In this document: in pieces, positions 26,920 to 37,275 of the stretch | Numbering within the stretch: position 1 is the stretch's first letter | How the letters are laid out: the number at the start of each line of letters is the position of its first letter | NCBI GenBank assembly: GCA_964411985.1 | Contig: CAYPNF010000044.1 | Span: 5,542 to 69,541 of the forward strand | Length of the DNA: 64,000 nucleotides | From: CAYPNF01 sp964411985 | GTDB taxonomy: Bacteria; Verrucomicrobiota; Verrucomicrobiia; Limisphaerales; J093 | Reading direction: 5' to 3' | Translations under genes and position numbers: made by a program | The notes under the pieces: generated by a model | Databases searched by the model: none | What the model saw: only the letters and a program-made list of their open reading frames with translations | Told to the model about the DNA's origin: nothing

Positions 26920-27277
26920 AGCTCCTTGTATTCCCGCACATTGGGTGCGGAAATGCAAGGATGATCTTCCCCCATTCCCAGCCAAGCTCCAGGGAATCAA
27001 GTACAAAAGCCTGTTCAACGATAAGGCTTGCTGGGCGGTATTTCGACAGGGTTTCAGATCGAGAACCAAATCTCGAGCTCAGCGCGGGGGCGAGACTCTC
27101 CACCTAGGATGTAGCGGTGGATTCGCTGGCCCAGCACATGGTTAAGCCACACTAAAAGGTTGATTTGTTGCTCCCTCGGCGTAGTTTCCCAACCGTGTTT
27201 GAGTAGCTGCCGGGCCTTTTCCCTGAAGCCCGGCGGCGTCATTTTGACGACCTCTTTCCGTTTAGACCAAAGAGACT
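26920..27277. other. Intergenic region upstream of gcvP with a strong hairpin
   Basis: No gene can be defended here. GCCGGGC at 27209-27215 and GCCCGGC at 27228-27234 form a perfect seven-pair stem 44 bp ahead of the gcvP start. I looked for a glycine riboswitch and did not find its conserved core. The stem may attenuate or terminate transcription. Confidence 0.4.
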
Positions 27278-30178
27278 ATGGCGACGTACAGTTTTGACAG
27301 CAGCAGCAAAGAGCCTTCCAGGTTGAGTCATGTTGACGTTTTTCCGCGGCGTCATATCGGCCCTAGCCCCAATGAGATGCGGTTGATGCTGAAAGATCTG
27401 GGTTTTGACTCCCTGGACCAACTGGCTTCTGCGGCCGTCCCTGCGGCGATTCAACTTGGCGCCCCCCTCAAGCTGCCCACTCCGCTGGGCGAAAGTGAAG
27501 CGCTGACGCATTTGCGAAGCATCGCGCAGCGGAATGAAGTCTGGCGCTCCTACCTGGGCATGGGCTTCTCCGACTGCATTGTTCCCCCCGTGATCCAGCG
27601 GAACATTTTCGAAAATCCCGGTTGGTACACCCAATACACGCCTTACCAAGCCGAGATCTCCCAGGGTCGCCTTGAAGGTCTTCTCAACTTCCAGACCATG
27701 GTGTGCGATCTGACCGGGTTGGACATTGCCAACGCCTCCCTCTTGGACGAGGCCACGGCGGCGGCGGAGGCCATGGTCATGTGCCAGTCGCTGAAGGAGT
27801 CGGAAGGCCGCACCACGTTCCTGGTGGCGGCGGACTGCCATCCGCAAAATATCGAAGTAGTGAAGACCCGGGCGAAGGCCTTGGGGATTCAAGTCGTCGT
27901 AGGAACCCCGGGAACCTGGACGCTCGACAAAACGGTCTTTGGCGTGTTGCTCCAGTATCCAGCCACCGACGGTGCGGCGATCGACTATGCTCTCTTGGCG
28001 CAACGGGTTCACGAATCGGGTGCGCTCGTCGTGGTGGCCACCGACCTCCTCGCTCTCGCCTTACTGAGACCCCCCGGAGAATTCGGAGCGGATATCGCGG
28101 TGGGAAGTGCCCAGCGTTTCGGAGTACCGCTCGGCTACGGAGGACCTTCAGCGGCCTTTTTCTCAACCAGAGACGCCTACAAGCGCCAAATGCCTGGCCG
28201 CCTCATTGGTGTCTCCAAAGATGCTCGAGGCAAGCCCGCCTACCGTCTCTCCCTGCAAACGCGCGAACAACACATCCGCCGGGAGAAAGCGACCAGCAAC
28301 ATTTGCACTGCCCAGGCCCTGCTCGCCAACATGGCTTCGATGTACGCGGTTTACCACGGCCCGCAAGGGGTGCGAAGGATCGCCGAAAGAGTGCATCTGA
28401 TGGCACGGGTGCTTTCCGCTGGTCTGCAGGAGCTGGGCTATTCGCTGCGTCACTCGGCCTACTTCGACACCATTGCCGTGGCAGTGCCTGCTGAGCGCGA
28501 AAAGTCGATCCTGGAGGCCGCCCAAGCCCGGAAGATCAATCTCCGGGTCCTTGGCCCCGATACCCTGGGCATAGCCCTCGACGAAACCACCTCCGCAGCC
28601 GACCTCAAGGATCTTCTGGCCGTCTTCTCCGGCCCAGGGAAGGCCGTTGTCAACCTGGAGAAGTTGGCGGACACGGTGGAAGCCCAGCCAGTCATTCCAT
28701 CCGCCTTGCAGCGAAAAAGCGGTTACCTCTCCCATCCGGTTTTCAACCAGTACCATTCGGAGACGGAGATGCTGCGCTACATCCGGCGACTCGAGTCGAA
28801 GGATCTCTCGCTGACCACCTCCATGATCCCGCTAGGCTCCTGCACGATGAAGCTCAATGCCTCGAGCGAGATGTTCCCGGTCAGTTGGCCTGAGTTCAGC
28901 CGGATCCATCCATTTGCCCCTCTCCCCCAGACTGAGGGCTACCAACAGCTGTTCCGCGAACTGGCTGACTGGCTCGCGGAGATCACCGGATTCAACGACG
29001 TTTCCCTCCAGCCCAACGCTGGCTCTCAAGGTGAATATGCCGGCCTGCTCGTGATTCGCGCCTACCATGAAAGCCGCGGGCAAACTCAGCGGAATGTCTG
29101 CTTGATTCCCACCTCCGCGCACGGCACCAACCCTGCCAGCGCCGTTATGGCGGGTATGAGCGTCGTCGCTGTGGCCTGCGACCAGCAAGGCAACATCGAC
29201 GTGGAGGACCTGAAAGCCAAAGCTGCTGCAAACCGCGACAAACTGTCCGCTTTGATGGTCACTTATCCATCCACGCACGGTGTCTTTGAAGAGCGCGTCA
29301 AGGAGATCTGCCAGATTGTCCATGCCCAAGGGGGTTTGGTGTACATGGACGGAGCCAACATGAATGCCCAGGTGGGACTGTGCCGGCCGGGTGACATTGG
29401 TGCCGATGTCTGCCACTTGAACCTTCACAAGACTTTCAGTATCCCGCACGGAGGTGGCGGCCCAGGGATGGGACCGATCGCTGTAGCCGCGCATCTTTCC
29501 CCCTTCCTACCAGGTCATCCCGTCGTGCCCACGGGCGGCAGCCAAGCCATCGGACCCGTCTCGGCCGCGCCTTGGGGCAGCGCAAGCATCCTGCCCATCG
29601 CCTGGACTTACATTCGCATGATGGGTTCCGAAGGCCTGCAACAAGCCACTGCGGCAGCCATCCTCAACGCCAATTACATCGCGCACCGGCTCGCGAAGCA
29701 CTTTCCCGTCCTTTATCGTGGCCCAGGAGGTCTCGTCGCCCACGAATGCATCCTCGATTTGCGCGCCTTTCGCAGTGTCACGGTAGAGGACGTGGCGAAA
29801 CGGCTGATGGACTATGGATTCCACGCCCCAACGGTCTCCTGGCCGGTTCCCGGCACCATTATGGTGGAGCCGACGGAGAGTGAGTCCAAGGCCGAGTTGG
29901 ATCGGTTTTGCGATGCCATGATCGCCATCCACAATGAGATCAAGGCGATCGAGTCCGGCCAGGCCGACAAACAGAACAATCTGCTCAAGAACGCGCCCCA
30001 TCCGGCGGACGTGGTCAGTGCCGACTCCTGGAACCGTCCTTACACCCGCGAGCAAGCGGCCTACCCTGCTCCATGGCTCAAGGAACACAAGTTCTGGCCA
30101 GCGGTGGGGCGCATCGACAACGTGTACGGCGACCGCAACCTCGTCTGCACTTGTCTGCCGATGGAGTCTTACTCCTAG
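27278..30178 (+). CDS. gcvP: Glycine dehydrogenase (decarboxylating), fused P-protein
   Basis: At 966 residues this is the single-chain P-protein of the glycine cleavage system, which decarboxylates glycine on PLP and passes the aminomethyl group to lipoyl-GcvH. It opens with DVFPRRHIGPSPNEM, contains YTPYQAEISQGRLEGLLNFQTM, GSCTMKLNAS, and the PLP lysine in HLNLHKTFSIPHGGGGPGMGPI near residue 716. The tail PHPADVVSADSWNRPYTREQAAYP is standard. Neither gcvT nor gcvH is adjacent. Confidence 0.97.
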   Translation: MATYSFDSSSKEPSRLSHVDVFPRRHIGPSPNEMRLMLKDLGFDSLDQLASAAVPAAIQLGAPLKLPTPLGESEALTHLRSIAQRNEVWRSYLGMGFSDCIVPPVIQRNIFENPGWYTQYTPYQAEISQGRLEGLLNFQTMVCDLTGLDIANASLLDEATAAAEAMVMCQSLKESEGRTTFLVAADCHPQNIEVVKTRAKALGIQVVVGTPGTWTLDKTVFGVLLQYPATDGAAIDYALLAQRVHESGALVVVATDLLALALLRPPGEFGADIAVGSAQRFGVPLGYGGPSAAFFSTRDAYKRQMPGRLIGVSKDARGKPAYRLSLQTREQHIRREKATSNICTAQALLANMASMYAVYHGPQGVRRIAERVHLMARVLSAGLQELGYSLRHSAYFDTIAVAVPAEREKSILEAAQARKINLRVLGPDTLGIALDETTSAADLKDLLAVFSGPGKAVVNLEKLADTVEAQPVIPSALQRKSGYLSHPVFNQYHSETEMLRYIRRLESKDLSLTTSMIPLGSCTMKLNASSEMFPVSWPEFSRIHPFAPLPQTEGYQQLFRELADWLAEITGFNDVSLQPNAGSQGEYAGLLVIRAYHESRGQTQRNVCLIPTSAHGTNPASAVMAGMSVVAVACDQQGNIDVEDLKAKAAANRDKLSALMVTYPSTHGVFEERVKEICQIVHAQGGLVYMDGANMNAQVGLCRPGDIGADVCHLNLHKTFSIPHGGGGPGMGPIAVAAHLSPFLPGHPVVPTGGSQAIGPVSAAPWGSASILPIAWTYIRMMGSEGLQQATAAAILNANYIAHRLAKHFPVLYRGPGGLVAHECILDLRAFRSVTVEDVAKRLMDYGFHAPTVSWPVPGTIMVEPTESESKAELDRFCDAMIAIHNEIKAIESGQADKQNNLLKNAPHPADVVSADSWNRPYTREQAAYPAPWLKEHKFWPAVGRIDNVYGDRNLVCTCLPMESYS

Positions 30179-30270
30179 GCCTCACCAGAACGCAAGGTAC
30201 GCGGAACTCCGCCAGGTCTTGGAGCGCGCAGCGGCGACGGCGCTTCTCTGCACTCACGCACTCACGCGGG

Positions 30271-33200
30271 CTATGCGTTGTTGAGTTGGTCCCGAATCTG
30301 TCCAGCCGCTGCCGCCGCACGCTCGAACTCGAAAGTGTCGAGGTGATGTTGGATGGCGGCTACCTCGTCGCGAAAGCGTCCACCACAAGCGGCGACCAGC
30401 TCGGGGAGCCATAATTTCGCGTCCAAATCACCGGCTTCGAACCGATCCAGAAGCAGATCCAGCAGCTCGACGGCCTTCTTGGCATCCAGCGGGCCGTTGC
30501 TTGGTTCCTGTTCTGATGGTTGAGCCTCCGGCCCTTCCACTGGCGGCAATTCAGCTATGGATGCAAGAACCTCGTCCAAGGCTCTCCGCACCTCGCTAAA
30601 GGAATGGTTGAGCCACAAAGTCTCTTGGTTCTTGAGGCACCCTTCGAGAGCCCCCGCAGTTTTGGCCAACTCCGGCAAGGCCAGGTTCCCAGCAGATCCC
30701 TTGAGACTGTGGGCGTAGACGACGGCCGACTTGATGTCACCCGTATCCAAGGCTTCCTGAATTTGATCCAGGATCGCACCTTGGTCCCTGGCGAACTCCT
30801 GCAAAAGACGAGAGTAAACCTCCTGGCTTCCCCCCAGACGCCGTAAACCCTCTGCCAGCCGTATCCCAGCGAGGTGCGTTGGAAATCCCTTCCGCAGTCC
30901 CTCCCGGGGACTCGCAGATGGGGCGCCAGGTTCCGCAGGCGGGGCGTTCAATTGTACGGCAGGGACGGCGCTTTCCTCCCCTGCCCCAGCCGCTTCCGGC
31001 GAAGACGGCGCAACGTCCTCGGACTCCGGCTCGGAAGGCAACCATCGAAGAACCGTTTCCGTGAGCAAATCTGGATCGATCGGTTTGGTCACATAGTCGT
31101 TCATACCTGCAGCGAGGCACCGTTCTCGGTCCGCAGGCATCGCGTGAGCGGTGATCGCAATCACCGGCAGACGCTTCAAGAGCGGGTCAGCACGGATCGC
31201 TGCCGCGGCACGGTAACCATCCATCTCTGGCATCTGAACATCCAGGAGTACCAGGTCGCACCGCACCTGCCTCAATCGCTCCAAAGCCACCCGGCCATTA
31301 TCGGCCAAAATCACCTCAGCACCCCGCGCTTGGAGAATCTCCTGCGTAATCTGCTGGTTGATCGCATTATCTTCCACCACCAACAATCGAGTTCCAGAGA
31401 GCGGGCATGTGACCGGCTGAGGTGCAGGGGACAAACCTGCTGCCACGACGGACGGCTCAGCACCGGATGCCTCCGCGGGATCCACCCCGCCAGCGGCCTC
31501 AGCGAGGTCATCTGCCTTGGGAGGGTTGGTCGGGAGAGTCCCGACGGGCTCTTGTGATGCTTGCAGGCAGGCGTCAAACCAGAAAGTGCTCCCCTTCCCC
31601 GGCTCACTCTCCACGCCGATTTCCCCTTCCATCAAACCCACCAACCGCCGGCAGATTGCCAATCCCAAACCGGTACCTCCGAATTTGCGGGTGGTGGAGG
31701 TATCTGCCTGGGTAAAGGCTTGGAACAAGCGGTCTTTCTCCTCGGCTGCCAGTCCGATTCCGGTGTCCTGAACCTCGAATCGCACCCGCACCGTCGGACC
31801 CTGGGCCTGCAGGAGGCGAGATCGTATGACGACTTGCCCACGTTCGGTGAATTTCACCGCGTTACTGGCGAGATTGATCAGAATCTGCCCAAGCCGCAGT
31901 GGGTCTCCGACCAGCACTGCCGGTATCCGAGGATCACTATCAAACAGGAACTCGAGTCCTTTCTCGGATGCTCTGCCGCCGAGGAGCGTAGAAAGGTTGT
32001 CCAGGACCTCTTCCATCCGGAAGTCGATCTTCTCCAAAACCAGCCTTCCCGCCTCGATCTTCGAGAAATCCAGGATGTCATTGATGATAGAAAGGAGCTG
32101 TTCGCTGGACCGCTCGATTTTGACCACGTAGTCGCGCTGCTTGGGAGTCAACTCCGTCCGCAAGGCGAGGTGCGCCATCCCGAGGATGCCGTTCATGGGG
32201 GTGCGGATCTCATGACTCATGTTCGCCAGGAAATCCGACTTGGCTTCCGTTGCGGTCTCAGCGCTTTCCTTGGCGGTGATGAGCTCTGACTCCATCTGAC
32301 GTCGCACGGTAATGTCTCGAAAGACCACCACAGCCCCGGTGACCAATCCCCGCTCGCTCCGCATCGGGGTGGCCGAGTACTCCACCGGGAAAAAGGATCC
32401 ATCCTTGCGCCAGAGGACCTCGTCGCTGCGATGACTTGGCTCTCCATGGCTGTAGGAATGGGACATCGCACAGGTTTCCGCAAGGTAGGGGCTGCCATCG
32501 GCATGGGAGTGGTGGATGAGATCGTGCACGACCTGCCCCAGCATCTCGGCGTCCGTGTAACCGAGCAACTGTTTGGCGGCTTCGTTGACGAAAGTGATCT
32601 TACCCCGAACATCCACGCCGAAGATCCCCTCACCCGCCGAGTCCAGGATCAAGCGGCTACGTTCCTCCGCCTTCAGCCGTTCCTCATTCTCCCGCTGAAG
32701 CTCGCGTGATCGGTCCTCGAGGTCGGCCGTTCGCTGCCGGATCCGACTTTCCAGCTCTGCGTTCAGTTGTTCGAGGTTCTCCTGGTACCTCGCGCGTTCC
32801 GCCCGAGCCTGCACGGCGTCCTCGGCCAGGCTCATGGCCGCCGCCCGTCCTCTTTTCAATTCTTCTGTTCTCCGCGCAGCCGCCGCTTCCGCTTCCCTCA
32901 CCCGCAAACGCTCCACCGAAGCGGATATCCGCAGCCGGGTGAACTCGCGCAGAAAACCAAGGATCGAAGGCAATCGATCTGGGGCGATGACGGGTGCTGC
33001 AGCCACGGCCGCCAGGTACTCGGGTGTCTCCAAGCCTAGCCGCTGGGCTTGCCTGCGGATCGCTTCTGGGTCTGCAGGCTGCAAATGGAAGGGTCCCACC
33101 AGGACCGTTGCCACCGGCTGGTCCTCGAACAAGACCATCGCACCGGCCTCCGCCAACTGGTTTGGAAAGCGATACACGGCCTGGTCTTTACCCTCACGCA

Positions 33201-35238
33201 GTTGAGCCAAAACCCCGGGGCCAGAGGACTCGCAAAGGGGGCATGTCGATTCCCCTTCCCGATGGCCGCCTGCGCAGACTCTCCGCCAGCACGACGACAC
33301 CAATACCCTGCCATCCAGATCCAGAATGGCACCCGGAACGCCCACGGACCGGCAAAACTCCTCCAGGAGAAGCTGTAACTGAGCTTTGTCCACCAAATCC
33401 GCTACCGAACCGGCAGAAGCCGAAGGAGACGTCGGCGGGAGAGGCTTTCCGCCCGGTTCCACCGCAGCCATTTCCGGGGCAAGTTCACTCGCTGTGGTTT
33501 CGTAAAGCGGCTCCCGGCCCAATTCCCGAGCCAGACTATTGACCTGTTCCTTCAACTCCAGAATCCGATGTTCACGGTCGGATGCCAGGCGGTTGAACCT
33601 TTCGTTTTCGTCCATCTGCTCCCGCAACTTCTCTGCGTGCAGCCGCAGCTCCTCTTCCGCAGCTTTGCGCTCCGTAATGTCCACCTCGATGGCAAACCAT
33701 CCCTCCAGCTGCCCGCGTTCGTCCAGCATGGGCTGAATATTGATATCGACCCAGTACGCCGTGCCATCCTTGCGATAATTCAGCAACTCGGTACGGATTC
33801 CTTTGCCGCGGAGCAGGCTCTTCCGGATTCGCGCCTTGGCAGCGGGATCAGTCCCGCTCCCTTGGAGAAACTCCCCGGGCCTCTTACCCTTGACCTCTTC
33901 GACCGTGTAGCCTGTCAGACGAGTGAAGGCTTCATTCGCCCACTCCAAACGTCCCTCCGCGTCCGCCACCAACACGACATTCGTCGTCTCGCGCACGGCC
34001 AAAACCAACCGCCGATTGTCGGTTTCCACCTTCTTTCTACGCCCAATCTCGGCATTCAGTTCGTCTCGGGACGCAGTCACTTCCTGCAGGCGATCGAGCA
34101 TCTTGTCGAAGGCCCGGGAAAGGCTCCCTACCTCATCTTGCGAGGTCATGCCGACCCGATGATGGAAGTCGCCTCCGGCGATCTGTTGCACCCCCTTTTT
34201 CAGCTCGAAGATCGGCCTGGAGATGCCCCGTGTCGCGACAAGCGAAAGCAGAATCGCCAACAGCGCAGCGCCTGCCGTCAAGAGGACGGTCCGTTTCGCG
34301 AGCGAATTCAGACGAGAGTACGCTTCCGACTCGTCCATCTTCACCACCACACCCCACCGGGTTGCTGGTAGATAGCGCCACCAGGCAATGCATCGCACAC
34401 CCTGAAAATCAACGCCCCGCTCGCTGCCAGCTTCCCCAGAGAGAGCCTTGCGGGCGACCGATTGTTGTCCTGGGTTGCCAGGCAAATCCCCTCCCACCAG
34501 CTCCTGAGGCAAACCGCGTAGCGGGGAAAGAAGCAGCATTTGTGCGCCTTCTTGCGCCAGAAGAACCACTTCTCCAGTCTTGCCAAGGGCCTCAAAGTCT
34601 TGCACCAGCCGGAGCACGTTGGCTCCTTTCACTTCGGTTGCCAAAAAGCCGAGCACTTCGCTGCCGTGAAGAAGGGGAGCCACCACAAACAGGGCCAAAC
34701 GACCGGTGGGTTTCTGAATGCGAAAATCCGAAAAGACGGTCGCTCGACCCACACGGGACATCTCCACGGCTCGTGCCAGTGTGGTTTCCCGGTGAGGACC
34801 AGTCCGGAGATTCGTTCCGAGTTCGGCACGGTTTCCCATCGAAAAAACCAAATCCCCGGCGGCGCTTACCAGCAGGATATCCTCATAGTCATATGCGGAG
34901 AGGCTAGCCGCCAACGATTGGCGCAGGGAGGCCGTGGTGATGGCAGGCCGCACCCCTCCGGAAGGTTTTCGGACCGGGGCTGGACGCGTGGCTTGAATCG
35001 CTGCCTGGATTTCGCCCATCTGGCAGAGGACAGCCACATTCCCCTTCCGCTCTGCCAAAAACCGCTCAATCTGAGCAAATTTTTGCTCAGCGAGCAGGTC
35101 CACGCGCTCCTGTGCACTCTTCCCCAGTCCGACACGCACCGAGAAGTACTGTGCCAGTTGATTTGCGAGCAAGGGAACCAAAGCCGCAATTAGACTCCAC
35201 TTCAAGATTCGGCCTAAAATACTGTCGCGTATCTTCAT
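30271..35238 (-). CDS. Giant hybrid histidine kinase with PocR domain and Hpt
   Basis: The protein has about 1655 residues from ATG 35238 (MKIRDS). In order (numbered from the alternative ATG 35256): membrane helix, periplasmic dCache (about 40-310), second helix, HAMP (339-392), PAS (415-540), coiled coil, PocR ligand-binding domain with paired cysteines in STCPLCES (about 618-785), coiled coil, second PAS (867-1000), HisKA with MSHEIRTPMNG (His near 1015), ATPase domain with GTGLGLAICRRL, receiver with LVLLDVQMPEMDG (Asp near 1340) and Hpt with YAHSLKGSAGNL (His near 1517). This is a complete phosphorelay in one chain. PocR is known to sense small molecules such as 1,2-propanediol; here the ligand is not predictable. 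It diverges from the partner-switching cluster. Confidence 0.92.
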   Translation of the reverse strand: MKIRDSILGRILKWSLIAALVPLLANQLAQYFSVRVGLGKSAQERVDLLAEQKFAQIERFLAERKGNVAVLCQMGEIQAAIQATRPAPVRKPSGGVRPAITTASLRQSLAASLSAYDYEDILLVSAAGDLVFSMGNRAELGTNLRTGPHRETTLARAVEMSRVGRATVFSDFRIQKPTGRLALFVVAPLLHGSEVLGFLATEVKGANVLRLVQDFEALGKTGEVVLLAQEGAQMLLLSPLRGLPQELVGGDLPGNPGQQSVARKALSGEAGSERGVDFQGVRCIAWWRYLPATRWGVVVKMDESEAYSRLNSLAKRTVLLTAGAALLAILLSLVATRGISRPIFELKKGVQQIAGGDFHHRVGMTSQDEVGSLSRAFDKMLDRLQEVTASRDELNAEIGRRKKVETDNRRLVLAVRETTNVVLVADAEGRLEWANEAFTRLTGYTVEEVKGKRPGEFLQGSGTDPAAKARIRKSLLRGKGIRTELLNYRKDGTAYWVDINIQPMLDERGQLEGWFAIEVDITERKAAEEELRLHAEKLREQMDENERFNRLASDREHRILELKEQVNSLARELGREPLYETTASELAPEMAAVEPGGKPLPPTSPSASAGSVADLVDKAQLQLLLEEFCRSVGVPGAILDLDGRVLVSSCWRRVCAGGHREGESTCPLCESSGPGVLAQLREGKDQAVYRFPNQLAEAGAMVLFEDQPVATVLVGPFHLQPADPEAIRRQAQRLGLETPEYLAAVAAAPVIAPDRLPSILGFLREFTRLRISASVERLRVREAEAAAARRTEELKRGRAAAMSLAEDAVQARAERARYQENLEQLNAELESRIRQRTADLEDRSRELQRENEERLKAEERSRLILDSAGEGIFGVDVRGKITFVNEAAKQLLGYTDAEMLGQVVHDLIHHSHADGSPYLAETCAMSHSYSHGEPSHRSDEVLWRKDGSFFPVEYSATPMRSERGLVTGAVVVFRDITVRRQMESELITAKESAETATEAKSDFLANMSHEIRTPMNGILGMAHLALRTELTPKQRDYVVKIERSSEQLLSIINDILDFSKIEAGRLVLEKIDFRMEEVLDNLSTLLGGRASEKGLEFLFDSDPRIPAVLVGDPLRLGQILINLASNAVKFTERGQVVIRSRLLQAQGPTVRVRFEVQDTGIGLAAEEKDRLFQAFTQADTSTTRKFGGTGLGLAICRRLVGLMEGEIGVESEPGKGSTFWFDACLQASQEPVGTLPTNPPKADDLAEAAGGVDPAEASGAEPSVVAAGLSPAPQPVTCPLSGTRLLVVEDNAINQQITQEILQARGAEVILADNGRVALERLRQVRCDLVLLDVQMPEMDGYRAAAAIRADPLLKRLPVIAITAHAMPADRERCLAAGMNDYVTKPIDPDLLTETVLRWLPSEPESEDVAPSSPEAAGAGEESAVPAVQLNAPPAEPGAPSASPREGLRKGFPTHLAGIRLAEGLRRLGGSQEVYSRLLQEFARDQGAILDQIQEALDTGDIKSAVVYAHSLKGSAGNLALPELAKTAGALEGCLKNQETLWLNHSFSEVRRALDEVLASIAELPPVEGPEAQPSEQEPSNGPLDAKKAVELLDLLLDRFEAGDLDAKLWLPELVAACGGRFRDEVAAIQHHLDTFEFERAAAAAGQIRDQLNNA

Positions 35239-35357
35239 ATTCAAAATCACCGCCATGCTATCATGCTAGTCCCCGCATGGCGAGGAGCAACCGCATCGGA
35301 GCCCATTGGAGCAAATCCTTGGCCGCCCGGCTACCGCCGTGCTACCATGTCCGCCAG

Positions 35358-36497
35358 ATGAAAGAACTCTCGGAGTCCAGGATCCTGATTGTCGATGACG
35401 TTCGCACGAATGTGGACGTCCTCGTGCAGGCTCTCCGCGACGAATACAAGCTCAGCGTGGCGCTGAGTGGCGAGCAGGCCCTCCGCAGCATTGAGAAAGA
35501 ACCCCCCGACCTGGTTCTGCTGGACATCGTCTTGCCCGGACTTGACGGATACGAGGTCTGTCGAAGGTTGCGGGCCACGCCAGCTACCCGGGAGATCCCA
35601 GTCATGTTCCTGAGTGCCCTGGAAGACGTGGTGAACAAGACCCGGGGCTTCGAGGCCGGAGGCAATGATTATCTGGTCAAGCCATTTGAAATCCTCGAAG
35701 TCAAGGCCCGGGTAAGGTCCCTTCTGAAAGCCAAGGCCTATTCGGATGCGGTCAAGGAGAAGATCGCCAGCGAACTGGAAGTCGCCAGGCAAATCCAATT
35801 GGGTATCCTGACGCAGGACGTCTCGATCCCCGCCGCGGGAAGCGGTTTGGAAATCTGTTCATTCCTGGAGCCCGCACGCGAGGTCGGTGGCGATCTCTAT
35901 GAAGTCCTCCGGGCTCGGGACGGGAGCCTCGTCTGCGTGATCGGCGACGTTTCGGGTAAGGGGATCCCGGCAGCGCTCTTCATGGCGATCACCATCACCT
36001 TGGTGCGCACCCTGGCCCCTAGATTCCCGAAACCGGAAGAGCTCTTAAAACAGATAAGCGACTCGCTGGCCACGCAGAACCCACGGAATATGTTCGTTAC
36101 ACTGTTCTGTGCCGTCTACTGTCCCAAGGAAAGCCGCCTCACCTACGCTAGTGCCGGGCATCCGCCCCCACTTCTCATCCGACGTGGCAACTCGTCTTTT
36201 CTGCCATGCGAACCCAGCGTTGTAGCAGGTGTGGTTCCTTCGCTGATCATTGGCAGCCGTTCCCTGACTTTGGAACCGAACGATTTGCTCCTCTTCTACA
36301 CGGATGGCGTTACAGAGGCGTTCAATGAGCGCGGGGAGCTTTTGGGCGAGAACCGTATGCTCTCCGAGGCGGCCGATTTCACTGGGAAGAGCCCGGCAGA
36401 AGCCATCAAGCGGCTTCTGGAATCGGTTCGCAACCACGCGGGAGACCACCCGCAGTCGGACGATATCGCCATTCTTGCTCTAGGGAAGAAGCCCTAA
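35358..36497 (+). CDS. Receiver-PP2C phosphatase (RsbU/SpoIIE-like)
   Basis: The 379-residue reading from ATG 35358 has an N-terminal receiver (SRILIVDDVRTNVD, phospho-Asp near 55 in LVLLDIVLPGLDG, Lys in YLVKPFEI) and a short helical linker beginning SELEVARQIQLGIL. A SpoIIE/PP2C phosphatase domain follows with REVGGDLYEV, IGDVSGKGIPAALFMA, YASAGHPPPLL, LLFYTDGVTEAFN and QSDDIAILAL, the full set of metal-binding aspartates. Such proteins dephosphorylate an STAS-domain antagonist when their receiver is phosphorylated. The next two genes encode an antagonist and a switch kinase, so this is the input arm of a partner-switching module. Confidence 0.92.
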   Translation: MKELSESRILIVDDVRTNVDVLVQALRDEYKLSVALSGEQALRSIEKEPPDLVLLDIVLPGLDGYEVCRRLRATPATREIPVMFLSALEDVVNKTRGFEAGGNDYLVKPFEILEVKARVRSLLKAKAYSDAVKEKIASELEVARQIQLGILTQDVSIPAAGSGLEICSFLEPAREVGGDLYEVLRARDGSLVCVIGDVSGKGIPAALFMAITITLVRTLAPRFPKPEELLKQISDSLATQNPRNMFVTLFCAVYCPKESRLTYASAGHPPPLLIRRGNSSFLPCEPSVVAGVVPSLIIGSRSLTLEPNDLLLFYTDGVTEAFNERGELLGENRMLSEAADFTGKSPAEAIKRLLESVRNHAGDHPQSDDIAILALGKKP

Positions 36498-37237
36498 TCG
36501 ACCAAGGCTTCCTCTACCGAGCTGCGAATCACAAAGAGCTTGTCGAACCCGCTGATCTGCAGGACCTGTCTCACGGTGCTGGAAGGGCCGCACACAAACA
36601 CGCGCGAATGGTGTTCCTGGGCCAATTTCCGGAGGTTGAGCAACGCGCACAACCCAGCCGAACTCAAGTACTCCACCTCACTCGCATCGATCACCAACTT
36701 CTGGTAGTTCTGCTCCAGCACCTCGCGGCCTTTCTGCTCCAACTCCGGTGCCTTCTCCGCGTCCAGCCTCCCTCGAATCGTGATGACATCCACACGCCAG
36801 TCTTTGCTGACTCGAATTTCGCAACCCCCGTGGCCGAATTTCTCCGCCTCCGCCAGGCTGGCGCACATAGTGAATACTTTGTGAAAGCCGGCGATTTCTA
36901 TGATCTGGCGAATCGGGCCCGGCTCAGCAACCAACACCAAGAGCCCACCCCGCTCCTTCAGGATTTTACCCACGTTCAAGATCGCCCTCAACCCGACGGA
37001 ACTCAGGTAGTTCAGGGTGTTGAAATTCATAATCAACACCCGCTTCCCTGCCATCACCACATTCACGCAACTGCTCTCAAACTCGGTCACACACTCAGCA
37101 TCCATCCTCCCTGAAGGACTCAGGACAACGGCACCACCCAGGGCTGTCTGCGCGATCTGCATGGCCGAACTCTTCACCGTAAGTCGAATGGCGTCAAACA
37201 CATTCAGATCAAATAGGTTGTTCTCAACCGAGGTCAT
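36494..37237 (-). CDS. Double STAS-domain anti-sigma-factor antagonist
   Basis: The protein (247 residues from ATG 37237) has two STAS domains in tandem. The first is VLSPSGRMDAECVTEFESS with LNYLSSVGLRAILNVGKIL; the second is VITIRGRLDAEKAPELEQ with VEYLSSAGLCALLNLRKLA. In both, the phospho-acceptor Ser of the S-x-G loop is present. In partner switching the unphosphorylated antagonist binds the RsbW-like kinase and frees its target. The stop overlaps the phosphatase stop by 4 bp in convergent orientation, and the gene diverges from the kinase gene. A shorter start at ATG 37162 is possible. Confidence 0.9.
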   Translation of the reverse strand: MTSVENNLFDLNVFDAIRLTVKSSAMQIAQTALGGAVVLSPSGRMDAECVTEFESSCVNVVMAGKRVLIMNFNTLNYLSSVGLRAILNVGKILKERGGLLVLVAEPGPIRQIIEIAGFHKVFTMCASLAEAEKFGHGGCEIRVSKDWRVDVITIRGRLDAEKAPELEQKGREVLEQNYQKLVIDASEVEYLSSAGLCALLNLRKLAQEHHSRVFVCGPSSTVRQVLQISGFDKLFVIRSSVEEALVD

Positions 37238-37275
37238 GCTAGACTGTTTCTGTGCCACGAAGCAGTCAGCCTGAC

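Noticed and set aside
27054..27242. Minus-strand 62-codon open frame between the AAA ATPase and gcvP
   Set aside because: No family resemblance, no ribosome site, and a hairpin lies within it; not supported as a gene.
26920..27277. Glycine riboswitch before gcvP
   Set aside because: The conserved glycine-aptamer core is not visible; only a simple stem is present.
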